Source: Desulfobulbaceae bacterium (GTDB lineage Bacteria > Desulfobacterota > Desulfobulbia > Desulfobulbales > Desulfocapsaceae). Taken from it: a stretch of 37,448 bases of DNA. Of the stretch, positions 19,439-28,372 are shown piece by piece. Position 1 is the first letter of the stretch; each line of letters opens with the position of its first letter. The stretch is taken from contig JAIFKM010000031.1 of assembly GCA_020049575.1 (NCBI GenBank), forward strand, positions 1 to 37,448, read 5' to 3'. The notes beneath the pieces are model-generated. The model worked only from the letters and a program-made list of their open reading frames with translations. It searched no databases and had not been told where the DNA came from. The position numbers and the translations under genes are program-made.

Positions 19439-19712
19439 GAGAAGACGCCAGCATTCGCCTCGTAACTGTCTTTCCGATGAACTCTTGAAAGACTCTCCTG
19501 TTATCCTGGGAATATCCCCCGTTGATTTTCATCCTTCAGGTTCTTATTCTTGACCCATGAGAGGGTAAAACCAGACAGGCTTTGTGTGCTCTCCCCTTTC
19601 TAAAAAGAAATTTCTCACGGCATAACCCCTTGGCTGTACAGCATGAACAATCCCGACAACGCGCATCGGGCCACGGGGCTTATCATTTCATTATCATTTC
19701 AGGAGGTACGCC

Positions 19713-20453
19713 ATGCGACTACTCATAGCCCTCATTCTAATCCTCTGCACATCCCCTTTGACTTTTGCCGCAACCGGAAAAACAATAACCTATAGCGTTG
19801 GTGGAGCCAGTTACGAAGGCTACCTTACCAGCCCGGCCCCGCAGGCCCCTCTCGTCATACTCATTCATGACTGGGACGGCCTCAATGACTATGAGATGCA
19901 ACGAGCAGATATGCTGTTCAAACTGGGCTATAACGTCTTTGCTGCCGATCTTTTTGGTGCTGGGATCAGGCCAACTTCAATCGATGAGAGAAAAAAGCTG
20001 ACCGGAGAACTGTATCAAAACCGGGAAAAAATGCGATCTCTACTGCTGGCCGCCGTCAACACCGCTCGTGACAATGGAGTGAAAAGCACCAAGGCTGTAG
20101 CTGCGGGGTATTGTTTCGGTGGTGCGGCTGTCCTGGAAATGGCCCGTTCAGGAGCTGATCTACAGGGTTTTGTCTCCTTTCATGGAGGGCTCACAACACC
20201 AGCCGGACAGGACTACAGCAAAGTTAATGGAAAAATTCTTGTTCTGCATGGCACTGCCGATGAAAGTGTCAGCATGAACGATTTTTCCACATTGGCTCAG
20301 GAAATGGAAAAATCACACGTCCCTCATGAAATGATTACCTACAGCGGGGCACCCCATGCCTTTACAGTTTTCGGATCAGAGCGCTATCGCGAAGATGCCG
20401 ACAAAAAATCCTGGCGACGTTTTACCGAATTCCTCGAAGAAACCGTACGCTGA
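19713..20453 (+). CDS. Exported dienelactone hydrolase family protein
   Basis: Signal peptide, LVILIHDWDGLNDY, AAGYCFGGAAVLEMA, HGTADESV, GAPHAF. Confidence 0.93.
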   Translation: MRLLIALILILCTSPLTFAATGKTITYSVGGASYEGYLTSPAPQAPLVILIHDWDGLNDYEMQRADMLFKLGYNVFAADLFGAGIRPTSIDERKKLTGELYQNREKMRSLLLAAVNTARDNGVKSTKAVAAGYCFGGAAVLEMARSGADLQGFVSFHGGLTTPAGQDYSKVNGKILVLHGTADESVSMNDFSTLAQEMEKSHVPHEMITYSGAPHAFTVFGSERYREDADKKSWRRFTEFLEETVR

Positions 20454-20491
20454 AGGGCTGGTATACACGATCTGTTCCAGCGTCTAGAAAG

Positions 20492-20530
20492 TTCGGCCAG
20501 CGGTAAAATGGATCATTGCCGCTGGCCGAA
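20492..20530 (+). terminator. Probable terminator after dienelactone hydrolase
   Basis: Perfect 12-bp inverted repeat TTCGGCCAGCGG...CCGCTGGCCGAA, followed by TTCTTGTAATTCT (weak T-rich). Confidence 0.6.
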
Positions 20531-20614
20531 TTCTTGTAATTCTGGTGCAATTTTTCCAGCGATACAATCACCTCTTACAAATATTTCCGCTCTGACCAGT
20601 TAGCCTATTCCCCC

Positions 20615-22045
20615 ATGCAGATAAGCAATCTCAGACACCCGAACTTACACATTTCCGTCTTTACCACTGCACCTGGGGAAACATGGTGTCTCTTTGGCGC
20701 CAACGATTCTGGCATAGACGAATTTTTCACTCTCCTTGCAGGTGAACTCGGCGCTTTCGATGCGGATGTGCTACTCCTGCCGGAACACCCGGCATTTCTT
20801 ACCTTCAAAACGCAACAGGAAATATACGAAGAGGAGTTGCGTATTGACGACAGCGATTATCTTGACTGTCCCGACCCTGGCACCCCCGCCCGGGCATTTC
20901 TTCCCCCAGGAAGCGATCAATCGTCCCTTATCCATGACTTTGCCATGACTGAGTCCCTCGACAAGGGATATCGGCAACTGAGTTCGGGGCAGAGCCGCAA
21001 ACTCATCCTGATGCGAGAAATTCTCCTCGGTGCAACCGAGATATTGATCCAAAATCCCTACGATGGACTTGACGAGAATTCCTGCCGTGAGCTTGACAAG
21101 GCGCTCGCAAATCTTCAAGGTCATAACGTGCAGATACTTGTCGCCGTCAACAACCGCAGCGATATCCCCCTCTGGTGCAGCCACCTGGCCGTACTGTCGC
21201 AAGGGACTATACTGCTCCAGGGAAGGCGTGAGGACGTGCTGAAAAATTTCGAAGATGCACACTGCAAAGAAAAGGGACTCTTCCATCCAAATATCATCGA
21301 AAGCTCGACAAGAGCTGCAACATGCATCAACCATGGCGAGATTGTGAACCTCAAGCATGGTTTTGCCAGTTTTGGCGGAAACCTTCTTTTTCAACATCTC
21401 GATCTCCTGATCAACGAGGGCGACCATACCCTGATCACCGGCCCAAACGGTTGCGGCAAGTCTACGCTCCTCCACATAATTACCGGTGACAACCCCAAAT
21501 GTTATGCCAATGATCTATGTATCTTCGGAATAAAACGAGGCAGCGGTGAATCGATCTGGGATCTGAAACGACACATGGGAATCGTCTCCCCGGAGATCCA
21601 CCGCAGTCACCATATTCCCGGCACTGCCTTACAGGTTGTCCTTTCAGGCCTTTTTGATTCGATTGGCCTGTACAGTCGCACCACCACCGAGCAGCAGAAA
21701 ACAGCCAGACAATGGCTTGATTGGATAGGCCTGGCAGAAAAGGCATCTCAACCCTTTCGCCGCTTCAGCTTTGCCCAACAGCGCCTGATCCTTATTGCCA
21801 GAGCCCTTATCAAACTTCCACGATTGCTCATCCTTGACGAACCGACACAGGGCCTTGACGATGCCAACCGCGAAGGACTACTTAATGCATTGAATTCTCT
21901 GGCTGAATTCCGGATATGCACCATTCTCTACGTCAGCCACCGAAAAGACGAATACCGTCCGCTGTTCCGTCAGCAAATCAGGTTGGAAAAATATAGACCT
22001 TCAACCAATTGCGCCCCTGGTTCCGGCTTTGCCTGCTTGCCGTGA
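20615..22045 (+). CDS. ModF-like twin-ABC ATPase with degenerate first half
   Basis: C-half TGPNGCGKSTLLHIITGD..., RGSGESIWDLKRHMGIVSPEIH..., LILDEPTQGLDD resemble ModF; N-half has GANDSGID and ILIQNPYDGLD. Confidence 0.85.
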   Translation: MQISNLRHPNLHISVFTTAPGETWCLFGANDSGIDEFFTLLAGELGAFDADVLLLPEHPAFLTFKTQQEIYEEELRIDDSDYLDCPDPGTPARAFLPPGSDQSSLIHDFAMTESLDKGYRQLSSGQSRKLILMREILLGATEILIQNPYDGLDENSCRELDKALANLQGHNVQILVAVNNRSDIPLWCSHLAVLSQGTILLQGRREDVLKNFEDAHCKEKGLFHPNIIESSTRAATCINHGEIVNLKHGFASFGGNLLFQHLDLLINEGDHTLITGPNGCGKSTLLHIITGDNPKCYANDLCIFGIKRGSGESIWDLKRHMGIVSPEIHRSHHIPGTALQVVLSGLFDSIGLYSRTTTEQQKTARQWLDWIGLAEKASQPFRRFSFAQQRLILIARALIKLPRLLILDEPTQGLDDANREGLLNALNSLAEFRICTILYVSHRKDEYRPLFRQQIRLEKYRPSTNCAPGSGFACLP

Positions 22046-22133
22046 TCCACTTCTGCGTGGTAAGGTTGCAATGCCTTTTGCCAGAAACACCTGCCGATCA
22101 AAATCCATCCAACATACACCACGAGGCTTCTTC

Positions 22134-22367
22134 ATGAATATCCCCTCCAGTCTCCTCATTGCCTGTATTATCAGCTTCTCTTCTCTTATCTCCGCCTGCT
22201 CCAGCGAGCAGGAGAACAAGGAAAAGGGTGTGATTGAACAGGGAACCGAAAGAGTGGCCCATGAGGCCGTTCAGGCGATTAAAACTCCTCTCGATCTGGC
22301 TAAATCGGCTGCCGAGCAACAGGAAGCCCACAACAAACAAATGGCCGAACAGGCACCAAAACCCTGA
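22134..22367 (+). CDS. Small putative lipoprotein
   Basis: MNIPSSLLIACIISFSSLISACSSEQ... with lipobox ISAC; start at 22134 is better than the supplied ORF start 22029. Confidence 0.6.
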   Translation: MNIPSSLLIACIISFSSLISACSSEQENKEKGVIEQGTERVAHEAVQAIKTPLDLAKSAAEQQEAHNKQMAEQAPKP

Positions 22368-22602
22368 AAACCACCAAAGTTCTTTCTCGCCACTGACCTG
22401 TTGGCCCCAGCGCAACCGGTCGGACTCCGTCCATTGTTCCTGCACGCGCCATCTGTGCCCCTTTTCTTTTCTGCAATCTGTATCTGTTATTCTTTCAGCC
22501 TGAGAAGTAATTTTACCTTATTGAAACCTTCTGTTCTATTTCCATTGCCAAACTGAATGGCATTTGCCCCAATTTCGATGAAGACATCAACTGGATTTTA
22601 AG

Positions 22603-23556
22603 ATGAAAAATTTTCTCTTCTACACAGCCACGGTACTGATCTGGGGATCCACCTGGATAGCCATCAAATTTCAACTCGGGGTCGTCGATCCGATGCTTTC
22701 TGTCGGTTATCGTTTCTCTCTTGCGGCCGTTCTCCTCCTCCTCTGGTGCGGGATAGCCCGGTTACCTATGCGTTTTACCCTGCAGGAACACAGCTACATG
22801 GCGCTTCAGGGTGTTTTTCTCTTCTCCCTCAACTACCTGCTCTTCTATCTTGCCGAACTTGAGATCGCCAGTGGTCTGGCAGCTGTCATCTTCTCGACAA
22901 TTCTGTTGATGAATATGCTCAATGGTGCAGTGTTTCTCAGGATGCCGCTCGATGCAAAAGTTTTCTCCGGCGCATTTCTCGGACTCTTCGGTATCTTTCT
23001 GGTCTTCAGACCGGAGATCACCTCCTTTTCATTCGAACAGCAAGGGCTGAGAGGTATCCTTCTTTGCCTGCTTGCCACGTTCTTCGCCTCGCTCGGCAAC
23101 ATACTCTCAGCTCGAAATCAGAAGAATCGCTTGCCCATCATCCAGACCAATGCTTTCGGTATGGGCTATGGAGCTGTTTTGATGCTGGCGATCGCTTGGG
23201 TTAACGATTCGCCCCTTACCATTGAAACGACCTCGCTCTACCTTGGCTCCCTCGCCTATCTGGCAATTTTCGGCTCGATCGTCGCTTTCGGCTGTTACCT
23301 TTCTCTCATAGGTCGGATCGGAGCGGACCGGGCTGCCTATGCGACCCTTCTCTTTCCCCTTGTTGCCCTGGCAATTTCTACAATCTGGGAGGGCTATCAC
23401 TGGACTCCATCGGCCATGACCGGCATTGTGCTGATTCTCGCCGGTAATTTTCTTATGCTCCAGCAGAGAAGGCGAATGGCCATTTCTCAAAGAAAAAGTT
23501 CCAACTGGTTGCGGGTTCTTATGCCTTCAAAGGTCGAGAGACATCAGAATCTATAA
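22603..23556 (+). CDS. EamA/DMT-superfamily transporter
   Basis: MKNFLFYTATVLIWGSTWIAIKFQLGVVDPMLSVGYRF; about 10 TMs. Confidence 0.92.
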   Translation: MKNFLFYTATVLIWGSTWIAIKFQLGVVDPMLSVGYRFSLAAVLLLLWCGIARLPMRFTLQEHSYMALQGVFLFSLNYLLFYLAELEIASGLAAVIFSTILLMNMLNGAVFLRMPLDAKVFSGAFLGLFGIFLVFRPEITSFSFEQQGLRGILLCLLATFFASLGNILSARNQKNRLPIIQTNAFGMGYGAVLMLAIAWVNDSPLTIETTSLYLGSLAYLAIFGSIVAFGCYLSLIGRIGADRAAYATLLFPLVALAISTIWEGYHWTPSAMTGIVLILAGNFLMLQQRRRMAISQRKSSNWLRVLMPSKVERHQNL

Positions 23557-23577
23557 ATGAGTATCAGGAGCAGGTAA

Positions 23578-23802
23578 AGGATATGGAATTTCAAAAAAGC
23601 GACAGGAGACACTCCACTCGAATGTCTGCAGCAGCAGCGGATTGAGGCAGCCAGAACACTTTTTGAAAGCACGGCGGAAACTGTCGATGGGATTACATTG
23701 AAAACTGGCTATGGGGATACAAGCTCATTCAGAAAGCTCTTTAAAAAGTGCACCGGCCTCTCGCCGTCGCAGTATCGCAAAAAGTTTTCACACCTTTTTT
23801 GA
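23578..23802 (+). pseudogene. Truncated AraC-family (GlxA-like) regulator C-terminal remnant
   Basis: Hand translation in frame of 23581: FKKATGDTPLECLQQQRIEAARTLFESTAETVDGITLKTGYGDTSSFRKLFKKCTGLSPSQYRKKFSHLF*; in-frame stop TAA at 23575-23577 and no upstream start. Confidence 0.8.
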
Positions 23803-23859
23803 CGACTGTCCGTCCTGTGGCAGTGCAGAAAGCACTAACTCAAGATGGATATGAAGAAA

Positions 23860-24735
23860 TCATCCTGCCATCTTCAGACCTGTCTCAATCTTGCGAGCGA
23901 TGGCCTTGCGGCCCTGATAGTGTTGGAAGATATTACGTGGGCATTTAGCGACACACGCCTCCTCACAACTCGGCCCATAGGCAATGCAGGCCTTATGATC
24001 GATCTTAATGAGGCTGTTCTCATAGGCCACGGCCCCAGCTGGGCAGGCTTTGACACAGAGCTTACAGCCAATGCAGCCCACCTCACAGACAGCCTTGACC
24101 TTGTTGCCCATATCCTTTGAGGAGCAGGGAACATACACTCTGGCCTTCAGCGTCTGGATTTCAATAATTTTTTTCGGACAGGTGCGCACGCACACACCGC
24201 AGCTTACGCACTTATCAGGGTTGACGATGGGGAAATTCTCGACCATGGTGATGGCATCAAACGGACATGCCTCCGCACATTCACCAAGACCGATGCAGGC
24301 ATACTGGCAGTTCGAAGGGCCGCCGAATCCAAGATTTGCCGCAGTACAGGAGGCAAAGCCAATGTATTCATGTTTGTGGCTGACCCTCCCTTCCACGCGG
24401 GAACAGCGAACTAAGGCGATCTGATCCTCAACGGCAGTCATTTTCTTACCGGTCAGTTCCGCAACGATCGCCGCCACCCTCTCTTTTCCGGGAAAGCAAA
24501 GATTGGGAGGCACATCCGGATCGTTGACAACTGCAATGGCATATCCTTCACAGCCAGGATATCCGCAACCGCCGCACTGGGCCAGAGGCAGGGATTCAAG
24601 AACCTCTTCAATCAACGGATTGGTTTCAACCGCAAATTTATGAGCCGCAATAGCCAGGCCGATGCCAAAAAACAGGCCGATACATCCCAGCAGAACCACC
24701 CCGCCAATTGCAATTTTAATTAATGCCGGATCCAT
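23860..24735 (-). CDS. rnfB: Rnf electron-transport complex subunit RnfB
   Basis: LPLAQCGGCGYPGCEGYA, several 4Fe-4S CxxCxxCxxxC motifs. Confidence 0.95.
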   Translation of the reverse strand: MDPALIKIAIGGVVLLGCIGLFFGIGLAIAAHKFAVETNPLIEEVLESLPLAQCGGCGYPGCEGYAIAVVNDPDVPPNLCFPGKERVAAIVAELTGKKMTAVEDQIALVRCSRVEGRVSHKHEYIGFASCTAANLGFGGPSNCQYACIGLGECAEACPFDAITMVENFPIVNPDKCVSCGVCVRTCPKKIIEIQTLKARVYVPCSSKDMGNKVKAVCEVGCIGCKLCVKACPAGAVAYENSLIKIDHKACIAYGPSCEEACVAKCPRNIFQHYQGRKAIARKIETGLKMAG

Positions 24736-24783
24736 ATTTTCCTACTCTCAATTACATCCGTTTGTATGTTCAGGGATCTTCGA

Positions 24784-25725
24784 TCAAAAAAGCTGGAGAC
24801 CGGAGAAACCCAGGAAGGCCATGGCAAACTGACCTGCGACAATGAAGGCTATCGGCAGTCCCTTGAAAGTCGGCGGGATATTGGCAAGGTCAAGCCGCTC
24901 GCGCACCGAACTCATGAGATAGAGCGCCAGCAGAAAACCGCCGCCCGCCCCGAGGGCAAGCATGAATGTTTCAATTATATTGTAGTTGTTGCTGGCCATG
25001 ATCAGCGGTACAGCAATAATGACACAATTGGCGATCACTAGTACCAGATACACGCCAAAGGAGTTGAAAAGGACAGGGTTGACCTTTCGCAGGACGGTAT
25101 CTACCGCCTGGACTGTGAGGGAAACCAGCCCGATAAAGACCACGATCTGGAGGAAATTGAGGTTATAGGGGATGAGAATGAACTGGTAAAAAAACCAGCT
25201 CATGATAGCTGACGCCACCATGACGATGGTGAAAACTACTCCCATACCTTTGGCTGTTGTTTTTCTTTTCGAGGTGCCGAAAAAAACGCAGAGCCCGAGG
25301 TACTTGGTGAAAACAAAGTTGTTGACCAGGAGAGCCGAAATCAAGATGGACAAAAGGTAGCCAATATACGGTTTCTTCACCAGCAGACTGGCCAGTTCTT
25401 TGCCATCCTCACCACGCAGGGACACGACATGGGACTTGGCCATATTCAAAGGTTCGGTAAACAACAGCGATACCTGCAGGCCATTTTGAGAGACAACAGC
25501 CTCCTTGACCTCCAGAAGGATATCCGGGTCAGATTCCTCAAAAACCTTGTAGCTGGCCCTATTTTTAGCGGTGTTTTTATCTATCGCCGCAGCGAAGGTG
25601 AGGACAATTTCATTTTCCGCACCGAAACTTTGCTTGCTGACCAGTTCTGCTGCCTGCAAACACAATGGCAAAAGAGAAAAAAGCAGCGCGAGAGTCCAGT
25701 ACTTCAGTTGTTTGTGCATCATCAT
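24784..25725 (-). CDS. rnfA: RnfA with N-terminal signal peptide and Ig-like extension
   Basis: C-terminal ~195 aa IGYLLSILISALLVNNFVFTKYLGLCVFFGTSKRKTTAKGMG... is RnfA; ~115 aa N-terminal extension. Confidence 0.94.
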   Translation of the reverse strand: MMMHKQLKYWTLALLFSLLPLCLQAAELVSKQSFGAENEIVLTFAAAIDKNTAKNRASYKVFEESDPDILLEVKEAVVSQNGLQVSLLFTEPLNMAKSHVVSLRGEDGKELASLLVKKPYIGYLLSILISALLVNNFVFTKYLGLCVFFGTSKRKTTAKGMGVVFTIVMVASAIMSWFFYQFILIPYNLNFLQIVVFIGLVSLTVQAVDTVLRKVNPVLFNSFGVYLVLVIANCVIIAVPLIMASNNYNIIETFMLALGAGGGFLLALYLMSSVRERLDLANIPPTFKGLPIAFIVAGQFAMAFLGFSGLQLF

Positions 25726-26339
25726 TTCAGCCCTTTTGCGCGTTTATAGGCAATCTCAATCCAGTTGAAGAAGGCCATCATCAGCCCGACGACAAAGAAT
25801 CCGGCACTTGGCAGGATGAAAAATAGCAGCGGTTTGAAGCCAAGAATGTCATACCCAAGAATCGTCCCGGAACCCAGAAGTTCACGAACCAGACCGATCA
25901 CCATCATACCGACAAGAAAACCCAACCCCATGCCGAGACCGTCCCAGAATGAATCTTTGACAGATTCCTTACAGGCGAACATCTCAAGCCTCATGGTGAT
26001 AATAGCAAAGGCCACGATGAGTTTGACGAAGATTCCCATCTTGGCATAGGCCTCCGGCATATAGGCGGCAAGGGCCAGATCAATGACGGTCACCCAGGTG
26101 GCAATGGTCAGCGTATAGGATGGAATACGGATGCGAGGGTGGATCTTGTTTTTGAAGAGCGAGATGGTCACACTGGAAAAAACCTGGACGAACAGGACGG
26201 CGATCCCCAGCATGAACCCGTTCATTACCGTGGTGGAAATACCCACCGCCGGACACATCGACAGGGCCAGCTTGAAAATCGGATTCTCGCTCAAGATGCC
26301 GCGAGAAATGAGCTGCATGCTTGTTTTATCGTTTGCCAC
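25722..26339 (-). CDS. rnfE: Rnf complex subunit RnfE
   Basis: NPIFKLALSMCPAVGISTTVMNGFMLGIAV; cluster position. Confidence 0.94.
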   Translation of the reverse strand: MANDKTSMQLISRGILSENPIFKLALSMCPAVGISTTVMNGFMLGIAVLFVQVFSSVTISLFKNKIHPRIRIPSYTLTIATWVTVIDLALAAYMPEAYAKMGIFVKLIVAFAIITMRLEMFACKESVKDSFWDGLGMGLGFLVGMMVIGLVRELLGSGTILGYDILGFKPLLFFILPSAGFFVVGLMMAFFNWIEIAYKRAKGLK

Positions 26340-26359
26340 GTGTATTCCCCCTCAAGTGA

Positions 26360-27241
26360 TTAGAACGCAACCGCTATCTTCTGTTCGGCCAGTACGGCAT
26401 CCAGGATATTGAGGCGGTAAGCAAATTTTTTCACAATGCCCTTCACCCCGTTATTCACTGAACGACTGGAGATAGTGGCGCCCGTCAGGGCATAGATATC
26501 ATGCTCAAGGTACTGTTTCAGGATAGCTGCGGCATCAGCCTCGGCTATGTTTCCTTCCAGGGCCTGAAAATACTTGTCGGGAAGCGGTTCCTTGACAACA
26601 TCCATGCCTTTCAGTGTATCAAACGTCTTACCTTTGAACTGGTTCTTGAAGAAATCCTGTTCGATCTCGGCACCAAGACCGGGATCTTCTTCATGCTCCA
26701 GGATCTCAAGACCGAGGAGGCTGAATTGAGGGTCAAGGGCAAGCATCACGCCAATAAAGGTCTTGAAGCCGGTAAATTTACCATCAAGCAGATAGGCCAC
26801 CCGTTGACCGTTATCAGTTACGACTATGGTCTGGTCGGCAAAAACCACATCCTTCCCTCCGGCAATTCCCCGTACAATCTTATCACGCTCTTCCCTCTCG
26901 GCAAGACTGCTCTCTTCAACCTTTACCACCTTGGTATCGACAATCTTTCCTTCAAGATCAAGCGTCACAAAAATGAACCCTTCCTTTCCTGGCAGGAGAT
27001 AGCCGATGGTCTGATTGCCGGCATCCGAGACGACATAGCGATATATTGAGTGCAGGGCCATGCTGCCGGGGATCGGTTTCTGGTCCGAATATCCGAGCAG
27101 GGCATACCTGACCTTCTGCTCGTTGACATGCTCATTGTGTTTTTTAGCCTTGATAGTGGTGAGATAGGCCACCCCCATCACCGTGGCGGCGAGCATACAG
27201 GAGAGCGTCAAACGCATGATGATGGTCAATATATCTTTCAT
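26360..27241 (-). CDS. rnfG: Rnf complex FMN-binding subunit RnfG
   Basis: FMN-binding domain, TGATISSRSVNNGV motif; cluster position. Confidence 0.93.
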   Translation of the reverse strand: MKDILTIIMRLTLSCMLAATVMGVAYLTTIKAKKHNEHVNEQKVRYALLGYSDQKPIPGSMALHSIYRYVVSDAGNQTIGYLLPGKEGFIFVTLDLEGKIVDTKVVKVEESSLAEREERDKIVRGIAGGKDVVFADQTIVVTDNGQRVAYLLDGKFTGFKTFIGVMLALDPQFSLLGLEILEHEEDPGLGAEIEQDFFKNQFKGKTFDTLKGMDVVKEPLPDKYFQALEGNIAEADAAAILKQYLEHDIYALTGATISSRSVNNGVKGIVKKFAYRLNILDAVLAEQKIAVAF

Positions 27242-28290
27242 TGGCCACCTCCCAGCGGCGGCGCAAACCGCCGCGGTTTAAACCAACCGTCAAGAACAGG
27301 ACTCAAAGGATTCATGAGCAGGATGGCATAACATATTCCTTCCGGATATCCACCCTTGAGTCGAATCATGACGGTCAGAACCCCGATTCCGACACCATAG
27401 ACAATCTGCGATACTTTGTTGGTCGGACAGGTCACGTAATCGTTCGCCATATAAAAGGCACCGAGCAGGGCTCCGCCGGTAAGTATCGCCAGCAGAGGAT
27501 CGCCGCTGAAATAAGTCTCCCCGCCGAAGACCCAGGAGAGCAAGGCGATGGTGCCGAGAACCGAGACCGGGATATGCCAGGTTATATAGCCCCGGTAGAT
27601 AAGGTAAAGGCCACCAAGAACCAGCAGGAAGCCCGATGTCTCACCGATACAGCCGGGCCGCCAGCCCATGAAGAACGAGGCATAGAGACTGGTGCCTGAA
27701 CCGAAGAGTTCGGTAAATGCGGCCATGCCCTGTTCCTTCATAATCGCCAGAGGTGTGGCCGTGGTTACTGCGTTGACAGAATCTCCGAGATACGAAAAGA
27801 TGGCCATATCCTTCAATGGCGGCAACCAGGCTGATGTCATGGCCACCGGAAAGGACGCCAGCAGAAACGATCGGCCGAGCAGGGCGGGATTAAAGATATT
27901 ATAACCAATGCCACCCAGGATGTGCTTGCCGATGTAGATTGCCATGACGGCTCCAAGAAGCGGCAGAAGGGGAGAAACTCCCGGCGGGATGACAAAAGCC
28001 AACAGCATGCCGGTGATAACAGCACTGCCGTCCTTCACCGTGACTTTCCGGCCCAGCAGTTTCTGACTGGCTGCCTCGACTGCCACACAGCTGATTACCG
28101 ACACTGCAGTGATGAACAGGACCTGAATACCGAAAACGAAAACAGACAAGAGCAGTGGCGGTATCAGGCAGGCCACCACAGTCCACATGATCTTTTCAAC
28201 CGACTCATGACTCTTCACATGCGGAGAGATGGAAACTTTCCATCCTCTTATTGTGGGAGATGACTGGTTTTCTGGTGCTTGCGGTTCGAT
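27238..28290 (-). CDS. rnfD: Rnf complex subunit RnfD (start proposed at ATC 28290; the ORF track gives GTG 28218)
   Basis: Membrane subunit with VTTATPLAIMK and FNPALLGR; upstream in-frame sequence VSISPHVKSHESVEKIMW matches the expected RnfD N-terminus. Confidence 0.88.
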   Translation of the reverse strand: MEPQAPENQSSPTIRGWKVSISPHVKSHESVEKIMWTVVACLIPPLLLSVFVFGIQVLFITAVSVISCVAVEAASQKLLGRKVTVKDGSAVITGMLLAFVIPPGVSPLLPLLGAVMAIYIGKHILGGIGYNIFNPALLGRSFLLASFPVAMTSAWLPPLKDMAIFSYLGDSVNAVTTATPLAIMKEQGMAAFTELFGSGTSLYASFFMGWRPGCIGETSGFLLVLGGLYLIYRGYITWHIPVSVLGTIALLSWVFGGETYFSGDPLLAILTGGALLGAFYMANDYVTCPTNKVSQIVYGVGIGVLTVMIRLKGGYPEGICYAILLMNPLSPVLDGWFKPRRFAPPLGGGQ

Positions 28291-28372
28291 GGCGAATCTC
28301 CTTCAGGATCGTTGTTTATACAAAAGTCCCCGTCTGCTTGAAACGCAGAGGACACCTCATGACCATACAGTT

